A stretch of 58,162 nt of DNA, from assembly GCA_937893675.1 (NCBI GenBank), contig CALBGI010000053.1, forward strand, positions 1 through 58,162, read 5' to 3'. This document shows positions 41,796 through 50,900 of the stretch, in pieces. The notes beneath the pieces are model-generated. The model did no database searches, had not been told where the DNA came from, and worked only from the letters and a program-made list of their open reading frames with translations. Position numbers and translations under genes: made by a program. The DNA is from an uncultured Blautia sp. GTDB taxonomy: Bacteria; Bacillota; Clostridia; Lachnospirales; Lachnospiraceae. Numbering within the stretch: the first letter of the stretch is position 1; every line of letters begins with the position of its first letter.

Positions 41796-43667
41796 CTATG
41801 CTTCCACGTAAATTGCATCAAAGTTACAGTTGTCCTTACAAGCGCCGCACTTGATGCAAATATCATTGTTGATCGTATAAGGATGCTTGATCTTTCCGGA
41901 AATCGCCCCTGCCGGACAGTTTTTCGCACATTTTCCGCAGCCGATACAGAATTCCGGATTGATATGATATTTTCTGAGCGCAGTACAAACCTTTGCACGG
42001 CACTTTTTATCGCGGATATGCTCTTCATATTCCTCACGGAAGCGTTTCAGGGTGCTGATGACCGGAAGCGGCGCGCTTTTTCCCAGGCCGCACAGAGCCA
42101 TGCTCTGCACCATGTTTGCCAGCTCTTCCAGCTCGTCAAGGTCCTTCATCTCTCCCTTGCCCGCCACGATTTTTTCCAGGATCTCCAGCATGCGTTTGGT
42201 GCCTTCCCGGCAGGGAACACATTTGCCGCAGCTCTCCCTCTGCGTAAAGCTCATGAAAAATCGTGCCACTTCTACCATACAGGTATTCTCATCCATAACA
42301 ACAAGTCCGCCGGAGCCCATGATGGCATCCAGTTTTTTTACGGAATCAAAATCCAATGGCTGGTCAAGCTGTTCCTCAACCAGACAACCTCCGGAGGGAC
42401 CTCCGATCTGCACGCCTTTAAAAGCAGCTCCGCTCTTCAAACCGCCGCCAATGTCATAAATGATGTGATGAAGGGTGGTTCCCATGGGAACCTCGATCAG
42501 TCCGGTGTTTTCGATCGCTCCGGTGAGGGAGAAGGTTTTTGTACCCGGACTTCCCTCCGTGCCTACTGTGCGGAACCAATCCGCTCCTTTCAGGATAATT
42601 CCCGGAACATTGGCATAGGTTTCCACGTTATTAAGAACTGTGGGTTTCTCCCACAGACCTTTTTCTACGGTCCTGGGCGGCTTCACACGGGGCATGCCGC
42701 GGTTTCCTTCAATGGAAGCGGTAAGCGCCGAACCCTCGCCGCAGACAAACGCACCTGCGCCGCGGTTGATATGCAAATGGAAATTCACGCCGGAGCCAAG
42801 AATGTTTTCTCCCAAAAGTCCGTATTTCTCTGCCTCTTCAATGGCCATGCGAAGCCTCTTTACAGAAAGCGGGTACTCCGCACGCACATAAATATAGCCG
42901 TTCTCAGCGCCCACAGCATACGCCGCCAGGATCATTCCCTCGATCATCTTATAGGGATCGCCTTCCATGACAGAGCCGTCCATAAACGCTCCCGGATCTC
43001 CCTCGTCGCCGTTGCACACAACGTAGCGGACGGTTTCTTTCTGGCGTGCCACCTGACTCCATTTCTTACCTGCCGGAAATCCGGCGCCGCCACGGCCGCG
43101 CAGTCCGGATTTGGAAACCTCCTCAATAACCTCCTGAGGGCTCATCTCAAAAAGAGCCTTGGCAAGAGCACAAAATCCGCCCGCTGCTATGTATTCATCA
43201 ATGGATTCCGCATCGATCCTGCCGCAGTTTTCCAGTACGATCCTTGTCTGGAGTTTGAGGAACGGTATGTCGTTTGGATGTGGACATTTCTCGCCGTCAT
43301 GGGTGTAGAAAAGCCGTTCTACCGGCTGTCCTCCCAGAACTGTTCGCTCCACGATCTCCCTGCAGTCCTCTACCTGCACATGTACATACTGGTAATCATA
43401 GGGCTCAATACGCATCAGCGGGCCAAGTTCACAGAGTCCCTGACAGCCGGTCTTAATTACGCCTACATGCGGGACATCTTTCTGCATTTCCACGGTTACA
43501 CCTTCGATATCCTTACAGAGCTTAACCATCTCCTCATAAATCTTCTGGGAACCGGAGGCAATGCAGCCGGTGCCGGAACATACAAGAACACGGCAGGTAT
43601 AGCTCTGAAGTTCACTGCGCACTTCACTCTGTCTTTTTAATAAATCCTCTTTGCTTGTCATGGTCAT
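41796..43667 (-). CDS. hydB: NADH-binding subunit of the hydrogenase complex (NuoF-like)
   Basis: 623 aa: N-terminal thioredoxin-like [2Fe-2S] domain (VLVCSGTGCIASGSQ, GVIKTGCQGLCELGPL), FMN/NADH-binding core (SGLRGRGGAGFPAGKKWS, VCNGDEGDPGAFMD, GANVEAD-equivalent GGPSGGCLVE), the cluster motif SCGKCVPCREGTKRM, and two C-terminal [4Fe-4S] sites (CIGCGKCAKNCPAG, CIKCGACKDNC). Oxidises NADH for hydrogen formation. Start overlaps hydC stop (ATGA) after GAGGTGA. Confidence 0.95.
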   Translation of the reverse strand: MTMTSKEDLLKRQSEVRSELQSYTCRVLVCSGTGCIASGSQKIYEEMVKLCKDIEGVTVEMQKDVPHVGVIKTGCQGLCELGPLMRIEPYDYQYVHVQVEDCREIVERTVLGGQPVERLFYTHDGEKCPHPNDIPFLKLQTRIVLENCGRIDAESIDEYIAAGGFCALAKALFEMSPQEVIEEVSKSGLRGRGGAGFPAGKKWSQVARQKETVRYVVCNGDEGDPGAFMDGSVMEGDPYKMIEGMILAAYAVGAENGYIYVRAEYPLSVKRLRMAIEEAEKYGLLGENILGSGVNFHLHINRGAGAFVCGEGSALTASIEGNRGMPRVKPPRTVEKGLWEKPTVLNNVETYANVPGIILKGADWFRTVGTEGSPGTKTFSLTGAIENTGLIEVPMGTTLHHIIYDIGGGLKSGAAFKGVQIGGPSGGCLVEEQLDQPLDFDSVKKLDAIMGSGGLVVMDENTCMVEVARFFMSFTQRESCGKCVPCREGTKRMLEILEKIVAGKGEMKDLDELEELANMVQSMALCGLGKSAPLPVISTLKRFREEYEEHIRDKKCRAKVCTALRKYHINPEFCIGCGKCAKNCPAGAISGKIKHPYTINNDICIKCGACKDNCNFDAIYVEA

Positions 43668-44143
43668 ACGCTCTCACCTCTCAGTTCATTCAAAAGTTCA
43701 ACAGCTTTTTCCGGCGTCATCTTCGGATGCACCTCATCGTTGACTGTCAGTGTGGGAGCCAGCCCACAAGCGCCAAGACAGGAGACCGTCTCCACGGTAA
43801 AAAGCATGTCATCTGTTGTATGCTTCTTGTGACTGAGTCCAAGCTCCTTGAGCATGGCTTCTTTTACAGGCATGGACTTTCGCACATGGCACGCTGTTCC
43901 GTCACAGACCTTAATGATGTATTTGCCCTTGGGCTCAAAGGAAAAATTCTCGTAGAATGTTGCCACACTGTAGGCTTTGGCTTCGGTCACCCCGATTTCA
44001 CCTGCAACATAAGTGAGAAGTTCTCCCGGCAGATAGCGGTATTCTGCCTGAATGTCCTGCATGATGGGAATCAGCGAAGCAGCCTTTCGTCCGTAAAATT
44101 CAATGATTTCGTCCGCCTTTCTGTAATAAGACTGGTCTAACAT
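43664..44143 (-). CDS. hydC: Hydrogenase complex [2Fe-2S] subunit (NuoE-like)
   Basis: 159 aa thioredoxin-fold ferredoxin; cluster ligands are in CDGTACHVRKS (near residue 80) and ETVSCLGACGLAP (near 117), as in NuoE/HydC. Passes electrons between HydB and HydA. First gene of the three-gene operon, RBS AAGGAGG, with a promoter at 44215-44243. Confidence 0.95.
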   Translation of the reverse strand: MLDQSYYRKADEIIEFYGRKAASLIPIMQDIQAEYRYLPGELLTYVAGEIGVTEAKAYSVATFYENFSFEPKGKYIIKVCDGTACHVRKSMPVKEAMLKELGLSHKKHTTDDMLFTVETVSCLGACGLAPTLTVNDEVHPKMTPEKAVELLNELRGESV

Positions 44144-44214
44144 TCGGTTTCCTCCTTAATTATTTTTTTACACATCTTTGTTTTTATCCATTTTGTACAT
44201 ACACTCCTGTCCTG

Positions 44215-44243
44215 ATTATACATGAAACTGACAATTTCCACAA
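44215..44243 (-). promoter_or_regulatory. Promoter of the hydCBA operon
   Basis: Minus strand TTGTGG (44238-44243), 17-bp spacer, TATAAT (44215-44220), 72 bp ahead of hydC. The interval 44144-44463 otherwise holds only this and the divergent promoter. Confidence 0.7.
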
Positions 44244-44366
44244 GCAATATATGCGAGTTTTTTTCTTTCCATGCTCTCCAAAAGTGCCGGAAATACAGGG
44301 CTTTTTCAAATTGTATGTATAAAAATACAAGGCAATTTTTATCACATTCCTGTTAATAAAAAAACG

Positions 44367-44395
44367 TTGCTTTTCCTGCGGATATTCGCTAAGAT
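44367..44395 (+). promoter_or_regulatory. Promoter of the monomeric hydrogenase gene
   Basis: TTGCTT (44367-44372), 17-bp spacer, TAAGAT (44390-44395), about 70 bp before the start. Confidence 0.5.
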
Positions 44396-44463
44396 AAAAC
44401 ATATGCGGAAACCTGTTCCCGCAGAAAGAATCACAGACAAACAGCCATACAAGGAGTAAGTAT

Positions 44464-45972
44464 ATGATGCGAGGTATTGATACGCCGGTCAAACAAATAC
44501 GGCGCAAAATTTTTACAGAAGTAGCAAAAATCGGTTTCCAGTCAACGGATGAATCTCTGATCCATGATATCGAGGCGATCCCCTACAGCATTGTGGAGGA
44601 ACGCGCCAAATATCGGGACAGCATCTACCGTGAGCGGGCGGTTGCCAGTGAACGCGTGCGTCTTGCCATGGGCCTTTCTCTCCGCCCTGAAAACAAGGCA
44701 GTTCACCTGACAGAGGGTCTGGCTGCCAGCAACGTTGACGAAATTTATTACGAGCCGCCCCTGATGCAGGTCATTCCTTCCGCCTGTGCCGCCTGCGCAC
44801 CCAACAAGTACGAGGTAAGCAACATGTGTAAAGGCTGTGTGGCGCATCCTTGTATGCAGGTATGCCCCAAAGGCGCCATTTCCATGATAAACGGAAAATC
44901 CCACATTGACCAGGAGAAGTGCATCAAGTGCGGCAAATGCAAGTCCGTCTGTCCCTATGACGCCATTGCCCACAAGGAACGCCCCTGTGAACGCGCCTGC
45001 GGCGTCAAGGCTATTACCAGTGACGAGCAGGGACGCGCTTCCATTGTACAGGACAAATGCGTATCCTGCGGCATGTGCATGGTAAGCTGTCCTTTTGGGG
45101 CTATTTCCGACAAATCCCAGATTTTCCAGCTGGCGCATGCGCTCCGGGAAGGAATGGACATTATCGCGGAGGTTGCTCCTGCATACGTCAATCAATTTGG
45201 AGACAACGTAACAACCAGACAATTCCATGCAGCTTTAAAGGCGCTTGGTTTCAGTGCCGTATATGAGGTCGCCATGGGCGCGGATATCGGCGCAGTGTCA
45301 GAGGCACATCATTACGCAAAAGAGGTTGCCACAGGAAACCTTCCCTTCCTGCTCACCTCCTGCTGCCCCTCCTGGTCCATGCTGGGCAAAAAATTTTTCC
45401 CGGATATGATAGAAAACATTTCCCAGGAACTGACCCCCATGGTGGCAACCGCCCGCAGCATCAAGAAAAAACATCCGAACGCCAAGGTTGTCTTTATCGG
45501 CCCCTGCGCGTCCAAGAAGCTGGAGGCTATGCGGCGGACCGTGCGGAGCGATGTGGATTTTGTGGTAACCTTTGAAGAACTGTGGGGAATGTTTGATGCC
45601 AAGGAGATTGATCCTTCTTCCTTTGAAGGCTCCGAATCTCTGCACAACGCCACCGCAGCCGGGCGAGGCTACGCAGTGGCCGGAGGTGTTGCAGGCGCAA
45701 TCGAAGCCTGCCTGAAAGAATACTATCCGGATGTTCCCGTACATATCGAACATGCAGAAACTCTCGCAGACTGCAAAAAGGTTCTGTCTCTTGCCAAAGC
45801 CGGAAAGATCAAGGGCTGCCTCATCGAGGGCATGGCTTGTCCCGGCGGCTGTATGGGCGGCGCCGGAACCAACGTTCCTTTTGCAAAATCCTCCAAGGAG
45901 CTGAAAAAACTCCTGGATTCTTCCACCAGGAAGATTCCGGACAGAGAACTGGAAGAAATCGACCTCAGCTGA
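44464..45972 (+). CDS. Monomeric [FeFe]-hydrogenase, group B type
   Basis: 502 aa. Starts with a helical region, then cluster motifs ACAACAPNKYEVSNMCKGC and two ferredoxin-like sets (CIKCGKCKSVCPYDA, CVSCGMCMVSCPFGA). The H-cluster domain carries LTSCCPSWSMLG, IGPCASKKLEAM and MACPGGCMGGAGT. The last two motifs (GPCASKK and GGAGT) mark group B rather than the group A enzyme next door. Group B enzymes are less studied; ferredoxin is the likely partner. RBS AAGGAG. Confidence 0.93.
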   Translation: MMRGIDTPVKQIRRKIFTEVAKIGFQSTDESLIHDIEAIPYSIVEERAKYRDSIYRERAVASERVRLAMGLSLRPENKAVHLTEGLAASNVDEIYYEPPLMQVIPSACAACAPNKYEVSNMCKGCVAHPCMQVCPKGAISMINGKSHIDQEKCIKCGKCKSVCPYDAIAHKERPCERACGVKAITSDEQGRASIVQDKCVSCGMCMVSCPFGAISDKSQIFQLAHALREGMDIIAEVAPAYVNQFGDNVTTRQFHAALKALGFSAVYEVAMGADIGAVSEAHHYAKEVATGNLPFLLTSCCPSWSMLGKKFFPDMIENISQELTPMVATARSIKKKHPNAKVVFIGPCASKKLEAMRRTVRSDVDFVVTFEELWGMFDAKEIDPSSFEGSESLHNATAAGRGYAVAGGVAGAIEACLKEYYPDVPVHIEHAETLADCKKVLSLAKAGKIKGCLIEGMACPGGCMGGAGTNVPFAKSSKELKKLLDSSTRKIPDRELEEIDLS

Positions 45973-45975
45973 TTT

Positions 45976-46002
45976 AAAAAAAATCAAGCCCCGGCGGGCT
46001 TG
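45976..46002 (-). terminator. Terminator between hydrogenase and kinase genes
   Basis: CAAGCCC/GGGCTTG with a 4-base loop, then eight T on the minus strand, so chiefly for the kinase-side transcript; for the plus-strand gene only TTC follows. Confidence 0.75.
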
Positions 46003-46066
46003 TTCAATGTTTCATACATTGCGCAACCCCTGCCAGGGCTTTTCTTTGTGTCACAAAATTCTTTTT

Positions 46067-46654
46067 TCAGTCGCTCTGCGCAATGCTGCTGAGAATCTCC
46101 ACGCACTGCTCAATCCCAAGAGCAGAGGCATTCAGGCAGATGTCATACGAGTCTGCCACGCCAAATTCCCTTCCGGTAAAATAAGCGCAGTATTTTTTTC
46201 TGGCCTTGTCAATCGCCGCCAGCTGTTCGCTGAGCTTTTCCCTTGGCACATCCGGCATTTTCTCCTGCATACGGTTTAATCTCCAGTGATAATCTCCGTA
46301 AATAAATACATGGAGGGAATGGTCATATTCCTTGAGAATGCTGTCTGCGTTGCGGCCAACAATGATGCAGCGGCCTTTTTCCCCGATTTTGCGGATCGCC
46401 TCGGTCTGGGCGTTGTAGATTTTTTCCCCGAGGGGCTTGTTGTAAAAGTCAAACAGACTCTGGGCAAATCCAAAATTCGTCGGAACCTTTTCATCCCACT
46501 TCATCAGCGTATCTGCATCCACATTGGACGCCTTCGCCGCCTGCAGGATCAGCTCTTTGTCATAAAACTCAAAACCGATCTTCTGGGCAACTGCATGTCC
46601 GATCGTGCTTCCGCCGGCGCCGAATTCCCGGCTGATCGTAATAATCTTCTTCAT
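46067..46654 (-). CDS. Cytidylate kinase-like family protein
   Basis: 195 aa; N-terminal MKKIITISREFGAGGSTIGHAVAQKI is the P-loop opening of the cytidylate_kin2 family, with YDKELI, CIIVGRNADSILKEYDH and VFIYGDYHWRL. It lacks the standard GKGT Walker A of Cmk, so its substrate is not certain. Such genes are frequent in Lachnospiraceae near transporters. 30 bp from the glnQ-type ATPase gene, possibly in the same transcript. Confidence 0.82.
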   Translation of the reverse strand: MKKIITISREFGAGGSTIGHAVAQKIGFEFYDKELILQAAKASNVDADTLMKWDEKVPTNFGFAQSLFDFYNKPLGEKIYNAQTEAIRKIGEKGRCIIVGRNADSILKEYDHSLHVFIYGDYHWRLNRMQEKMPDVPREKLSEQLAAIDKARKKYCAYFTGREFGVADSYDICLNASALGIEQCVEILSSIAQSD

Positions 46655-46683
46655 CGCACGTCCTCCTCTCCCTGTCGCTTTGT

Positions 46684-47424
46684 TTAGAGAACCTTATTCA
46701 AAAAGTCAATGGTGCGGGGTTCTTTGGGATTATTGATAACCTCCTGGGGAGCCCCCTGCTCCACAATGTAGCCTTCGTCCATAAAGATGACCCGGTCCGC
46801 AACTTCCCGGGCAAAACCGATTTCGTGGGTCACGACCACCATGGTCATACCATCTGCAGCCAGTTCCTGCATTACACTTAAAACCTCTCCTACCATTTCC
46901 GGATCCAGCGCCGAGGTCGGCTCGTCAAAAAGCATAACCGTCGGTTTCATTGCCAGAGCTCTGGCAATCGCCACACGCTGTTTCTGTCCGCCGGAAAGCT
47001 GTGATGGATAAGCGTCAGCCTTGGAATCCATTCCCACTCTTTTGAGAAGACGCATCCCCTCTGCCTCAGCTTCTGTCTTTGTCATTTTTTTCAGTTCCAC
47101 CGGAGCCATCATGATATTCTGGAGCACCGTCTTGTGCGGAAACAGATTAAAGTGCTGAAACACCATACCGATATTCTCGCGAACCTTGTTGATGTCCGTA
47201 TGCTTGTCTGTCATATCCGCTCCGTTTACCACAATGCTTCCCGCAGTCGCTTCCTCCAGCTGGTTAAGACAGCGCAGGAATGTAGACTTGCCGCTTCCAG
47301 ACGGGCCGATAAGAACAACCACTTCACCTTCCTCAATGTCCACGCTGATGTCTTTTAAGACCTCAAGCTTGCCAAAATTCTTTTTGAGGTTCTGAACCTT
47401 TATCATGATCTTTTTATCTTCCAC
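46684..47424 (-). CDS. glnQ: Polar amino acid ABC transporter ATPase
   Basis: 246 aa with GPSGSGKSTFLRCLNQLEEA (Walker A), VFQHFNLFPHKTVLQNI (Q loop), LSGGQKQRVAIARAL (signature), FDEPTSALDPE (Walker B) and VVTHEIGFA. This is the GlnQ/HisP class. A GTG at 47424 is taken as start because AGGAGG stands 7 bp upstream, inside the end of the permease gene; the internal ATG at 47406 has no such site. Confidence 0.93.
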   Translation of the reverse strand: MEDKKIMIKVQNLKKNFGKLEVLKDISVDIEEGEVVVLIGPSGSGKSTFLRCLNQLEEATAGSIVVNGADMTDKHTDINKVRENIGMVFQHFNLFPHKTVLQNIMMAPVELKKMTKTEAEAEGMRLLKRVGMDSKADAYPSQLSGGQKQRVAIARALAMKPTVMLFDEPTSALDPEMVGEVLSVMQELAADGMTMVVVTHEIGFAREVADRVIFMDEGYIVEQGAPQEVINNPKEPRTIDFLNKVL

Positions 47425-48082
47425 GCTGCAGCCTCCTCTCTACCTGCTTTGCCACCTTGCTCAGAGTGATAATGACGATCATGTACATAATACCAACGAT
47501 CGCCCAGGTTTCCAGACTCTTAAAGGTATTTCCGCTGATGGTTTTTCCCATGTTGGTCAATTCCGGGAATCCGATAACCGAAAGAATGGAGGTATCCTTC
47601 AAAGTGATGATAAACTGGTTGATGATCGACGGTATCATGGTGCGGATCGCCTGCGGCACTACCACAAGGCGCATGCTTTTTCCGTAGGAAAGTCCAAGAC
47701 TTCGGCTCGCCTCCATCTGACCTTTGTCCACGCTCTCAATGCCGGCTCTGATAATCTCCGCCATGTACGCACCGCAGTTCATGGACAGCGCGATCGTACC
47801 CGCCTGCAAAGCAGACATGCGAAAATCCTGAAATCCCATGGATTTGATCGCCACCGGCACACCAAAATAAATAAAATATGCCAGTACGATCAGCGGAACC
47901 CCTCGCACTGCATCCACGTACACTGTCCCAAGCAAATTCAGGATTCTGTTTTTTCCCACGTTCATCAGCGCAAAAATCATACCGATGATCATGGCAAAAA
48001 ACAGGGACAGCAGACAGAGAAGCAGGGTTTTTCCCATTGCCTGCAAAAGCATGTTCCCATATGTCTGAACAATCGAAATCAT
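47414..48082 (-). CDS. Polar amino acid ABC transporter permease
   Basis: 222 aa, five membrane helices and the HisM/GlnP motif YVDAVRGVPLIVLAYFIYFG and GAYMAEIIRAGIESVDKGQMEASRSLGLS, where the permease contacts the ATPase. Overlaps the ATPase start by 11 bp. Substrate class is polar or branched amino acids. Confidence 0.93.
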   Translation of the reverse strand: MISIVQTYGNMLLQAMGKTLLLCLLSLFFAMIIGMIFALMNVGKNRILNLLGTVYVDAVRGVPLIVLAYFIYFGVPVAIKSMGFQDFRMSALQAGTIALSMNCGAYMAEIIRAGIESVDKGQMEASRSLGLSYGKSMRLVVVPQAIRTMIPSIINQFIITLKDTSILSVIGFPELTNMGKTISGNTFKSLETWAIVGIMYMIVIITLSKVAKQVERRLQRGR

Positions 48083-48120
48083 ATTGTCGCTCCTTTCGTT
48101 TTTTCAATTCCTGTAAAGCC

Positions 48121-48150
48121 AAAAAACGCGGGGAATCTTCATTCCCCGCG
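48121..48150 (-). terminator. Attenuating terminator between binding protein and permease
   Basis: Perfect 10-bp stem CGCGGGGAAT/ATTCCCCGCG with a 4-nt loop followed by TTTTTT on the minus strand. It should let more binding protein than permease be made. Confidence 0.85.
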
Positions 48151-48163
48151 CCCGCCGGAATTC

Positions 48164-48973
48164 TTATTCTTCTGTTTCTGCCTCGGCATCCTCAGCAGCT
48201 GCTGCCGGAACTGCATCCTCACCCAGATATTTCTTGATGATTTCGTCGTAGGTTCCGTCTGCCTGAATGTTCTTCAGACCAGCATTGAACATATCCAGAA
48301 GCTCCTGGTTTTTCTCATCCATGATGGCAAAGCCATAAGGAGCACCCTCGCTCTCCATTCCTTCCGGAATCACAAGCGGAAGATCACCCTCCTTGATGGA
48401 AGCTGCCATAATCGGCGTATCCTCCACGCAGGCTGCACTGTTGCCAAGGATAACATCCTGATACATTGTAGGAGAATCCTCGAAAACAGTTACGGTAAAT
48501 CCGTACTCATCCTTCAGAGAATCTGCGTAATTTGCACCTGCTGTTCCGTTCTTTACGGCCACGTTTTTGCCTTTCAGGTCCTCCAGGGATTTGATGTCGC
48601 TTCCCTCTGCCAGAACAAAGGTCTGGGTTGCGTTATAGTATCCATCGGAGAAAATCCATCCGCTCTCTTTGCGCTCATCGTTAATGGATGCGCCTGCGAT
48701 CAGAGCGTCTGCCTGACCTGCCTGAACTGCTGCCACCGCAGCGTCCCATCCCAAGCTCTGAAGCTCATACTCAAATCCCTGGTCCTCTGCGATTGCTGCC
48801 AGAAGGTCTACGTCAATACCAACAAATTCATTGTTTTCATCCGTGTACTCAAAAGGCTTGAATACGGTATCTGTAGCGATCACCCATTTTTTGTCTTCTG
48901 CTGCTGTGCATACGCCTGCGCTCAGAGCAACTGCCATAACTGAGCAGGCCATAACTGCCAATGCTTTCTTCAT
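48164..48973 (-). CDS. Amino acid ABC transporter substrate-binding protein
   Basis: 269 aa, signal peptide (MKKALAVMACSVMAVALSAG, Cys at VCTA but the lipobox is imperfect) then the family 3 fold: FKPFEYTDENNEFVGIDVDLL, GWDAAVAAVQAGQADALIAGASI, RKESGWIFSDGYY, GKNVAVKNGTAGANYADSL, and an acidic Glu/Ala tail. First gene of the operon, behind a perfect promoter. The ligand (likely a polar amino acid) is not readable. Confidence 0.9.
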   Translation of the reverse strand: MKKALAVMACSVMAVALSAGVCTAAEDKKWVIATDTVFKPFEYTDENNEFVGIDVDLLAAIAEDQGFEYELQSLGWDAAVAAVQAGQADALIAGASINDERKESGWIFSDGYYNATQTFVLAEGSDIKSLEDLKGKNVAVKNGTAGANYADSLKDEYGFTVTVFEDSPTMYQDVILGNSAACVEDTPIMAASIKEGDLPLVIPEGMESEGAPYGFAIMDEKNQELLDMFNAGLKNIQADGTYDEIIKKYLGEDAVPAAAAEDAEAETEE

Positions 48974-49014
48974 CTTCGTTTCCTCCGTTACGTTTTCGTT
49001 TTTGTATCTTAGTT

Positions 49015-49043
49015 ATTATACTTTTATTTATATGGGATGTCAA
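49015..49043 (-). promoter_or_regulatory. Perfect consensus promoter of the amino acid importer
   Basis: Minus strand TTGACA (49038-49043), 17-bp spacer, TATAAT (49015-49020), about 40 bp before the binding-protein ATG. Confidence 0.88.
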
Positions 49044-49100
49044 GCAGCAGAATTTTATTATGCTAACACTTCGTCGTGTCAGCGTGACAATTCCATATTC

Positions 49101-50111
49101 TCAGGTTGTCCCACGGACAATGAGCTTTCCGTCAAATACAATTTCTCTGTTCACCTCCGGATGATCGATCTTCTCAATCAGAAGTTCCGCCGCAGCCTGC
49201 CCCATTTTGCGGATGGGCTGTCCGATGGTGGTAAGCGGAGGTTCGATCAGTGCTCCCAAAAAGACATTGTCAAATCCCACAAGGCTGATTTCTTCCGGCA
49301 CCCTGATTCCGTTGTTTTGAAATTCTCTCACACATCCGATCCCGATCATATCGATTGCGGCCATAATTGCATCCGGCCGCTCCGAAAGAGATGCATAATA
49401 CCGTGCCGCATCCTGTCCAAGGCGGATATAATCCGGCTCATTTTCTCTCTGTACCCGGTATATCCATTTTTCCTCAAGGGGAATCCCGCAGTCCTCAAGC
49501 CCCTTCACAAAGCCTTGATAACGGTCCTCGATAATGCTCACATCCTCCGAGTTCAGCACATAGCCAAGCTTTTTGTGCCCTTTTTCGTAAAGATAACGCA
49601 CTGCCTTCCGTGTGCTGGAAAAACCGTCTGTATACACGCAGGAGCTGCTTTGCTGTGAATCGTTTACCCTATTCATATACACGATCGGCAGCTTTTCAGA
49701 AATCTCCTGAAGATAGTCTGACATCTTGTCATTCATCCGATAGGTGTTATAAATAATTCCATCAATGTTTCTTTTCAGCAGCTCATTGATGTATTCGATT
49801 TCAGACATTGCATGTCGTTCGGTATTGCATACAAGTACCATATACCCATGCTTGAGCGCAATATCCTCCACACCCCGAAACATTTCCATATAAAAAATAT
49901 TGGTGTATTCCGGAACCACAAGTGCAATCGTGTGCGTTTTCCTGGTGCGGATCGCCCGCGCCATAAAGCTTGGAGAATAATTCAGCTTTTCAATGGCTTC
50001 CTCCACCGCAAGACGTGTTTCCTCTTTTACCTTTTTGTCTTTATTAATCACGCGGGAAACGGTTGATTTAGATACCCCCGCTTCCTTTGCCACATCAAAT
50101 ATTGTTGCCAT
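49101..50111 (-). CDS. LacI-family transcriptional regulator
   Basis: 336 aa: helix-turn-helix and hinge helix at the N-terminus (TIFDVAKEAGVSKSTVSRVI, then SPSFMARAIRTRKT) and a periplasmic-binding-like ligand domain ending with ISLVGFDNVFLGALIEPPLTTIGQ. It probably represses its own operon through the two palindromes at 54447 and 54513, lifted by the imported sugar. Last gene of the sugar operon, 140 bp after the GDSL gene. Confidence 0.94.
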   Translation of the reverse strand: MATIFDVAKEAGVSKSTVSRVINKDKKVKEETRLAVEEAIEKLNYSPSFMARAIRTRKTHTIALVVPEYTNIFYMEMFRGVEDIALKHGYMVLVCNTERHAMSEIEYINELLKRNIDGIIYNTYRMNDKMSDYLQEISEKLPIVYMNRVNDSQQSSSCVYTDGFSSTRKAVRYLYEKGHKKLGYVLNSEDVSIIEDRYQGFVKGLEDCGIPLEEKWIYRVQRENEPDYIRLGQDAARYYASLSERPDAIMAAIDMIGIGCVREFQNNGIRVPEEISLVGFDNVFLGALIEPPLTTIGQPIRKMGQAAAELLIEKIDHPEVNREIVFDGKLIVRGTT

Positions 50112-50251
50112 AGGTATCCTCCGATAGTTTTCTGGAGCATGGAAAATTGCTGTGCCTCCCCGGAGCCCACAGCAACTTTCTTTTTGCTTTCCTATCTATT
50201 AATAATACAACGAAACCAGGGTAAAGTCCAACGGTTTCTGAGCCTTCACTT

Positions 50252-50887
50252 CTATGCGAAAATTTCCCGGATTTTGTTTTCCATAAGCTCTGCCATCTGA
50301 GCATGGCCTTTTTCTGTATAGTGGATTCCATCTGTTTCATTAACTTCCACAAGCCCTGCCGGATTCATATAATGAATTTTTTGGCGCACCGCAATCTGTT
50401 CATAATACGAAGCCAGTGCCTGGCTTCTTTCTTCCATATTTGGGAGCATCTGATCCAAATCTTCTGTTCTTCCCACGCTGTGAACGGGAACGGGAGTAAC
50501 AAGCAAAATCTCCGGCGCCTCAAAATTTAGACCCGCGTCTGATTTCTTCACCGTTTTTACAAGGTTTTCCATAGATGCCCCTATGTCAAAGGGTGACACG
50601 CCAAATCTGGATTTTAAATCATTTGTTCCCAGCATAAGAATCACCAAATCCAACGGTTTATGGCTGTCCAAACAAGGAAGCAGATATTTTTTCCCGTTTT
50701 TGTACTCTTCTATCGGATCATCCCATACTGTGGTTCTTCCGCCAAGACCTTCTTCAATAATATAATACTCTGCGCCCAGATTCTTCTGCAGGAGTCCTGT
50801 CCACCGAATGCCTCTCGGATAACGGCTGATCAAATCCGGCTTCAACCCATAGGTATTGGAATCTCCATAACATAAAACTGTTCTCAT
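50252..50887 (-). CDS. SGNH/GDSL-type esterase
   Basis: 211 aa hydrolase: nucleophile Ser in VLCYGDSNTYG at the start, LMLGTNDLKSRFG (block III Asn), and DGIHYTEKGH holding the Asp-His pair. No signal peptide, so cytoplasmic. ATG 50887 (MRTVLCYGDSN) follows GGAGG; the frame's upstream codons lie inside rbsC. In this sugar operon it may deacetylate an imported acetylated sugar, which is inference. Confidence 0.9.
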   Translation of the reverse strand: MRTVLCYGDSNTYGLKPDLISRYPRGIRWTGLLQKNLGAEYYIIEEGLGGRTTVWDDPIEEYKNGKKYLLPCLDSHKPLDLVILMLGTNDLKSRFGVSPFDIGASMENLVKTVKKSDAGLNFEAPEILLVTPVPVHSVGRTEDLDQMLPNMEERSQALASYYEQIAVRQKIHYMNPAGLVEVNETDGIHYTEKGHAQMAELMENKIREIFA

Positions 50888-50900
50888 TTCAATCTGCCTC

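Noticed and set aside
41394..43640. 748-codon plus-strand open frame opposite hydB
   Set aside because: It lies fully antisense to a clear hydrogenase gene, has no recognisable domain or ribosome site, and its composition is that of a shadow frame.
49044..49100. Terminator of the sugar operon
   Set aside because: Only a short ACAC/GTGT stem without a U-tract; no convincing terminator.
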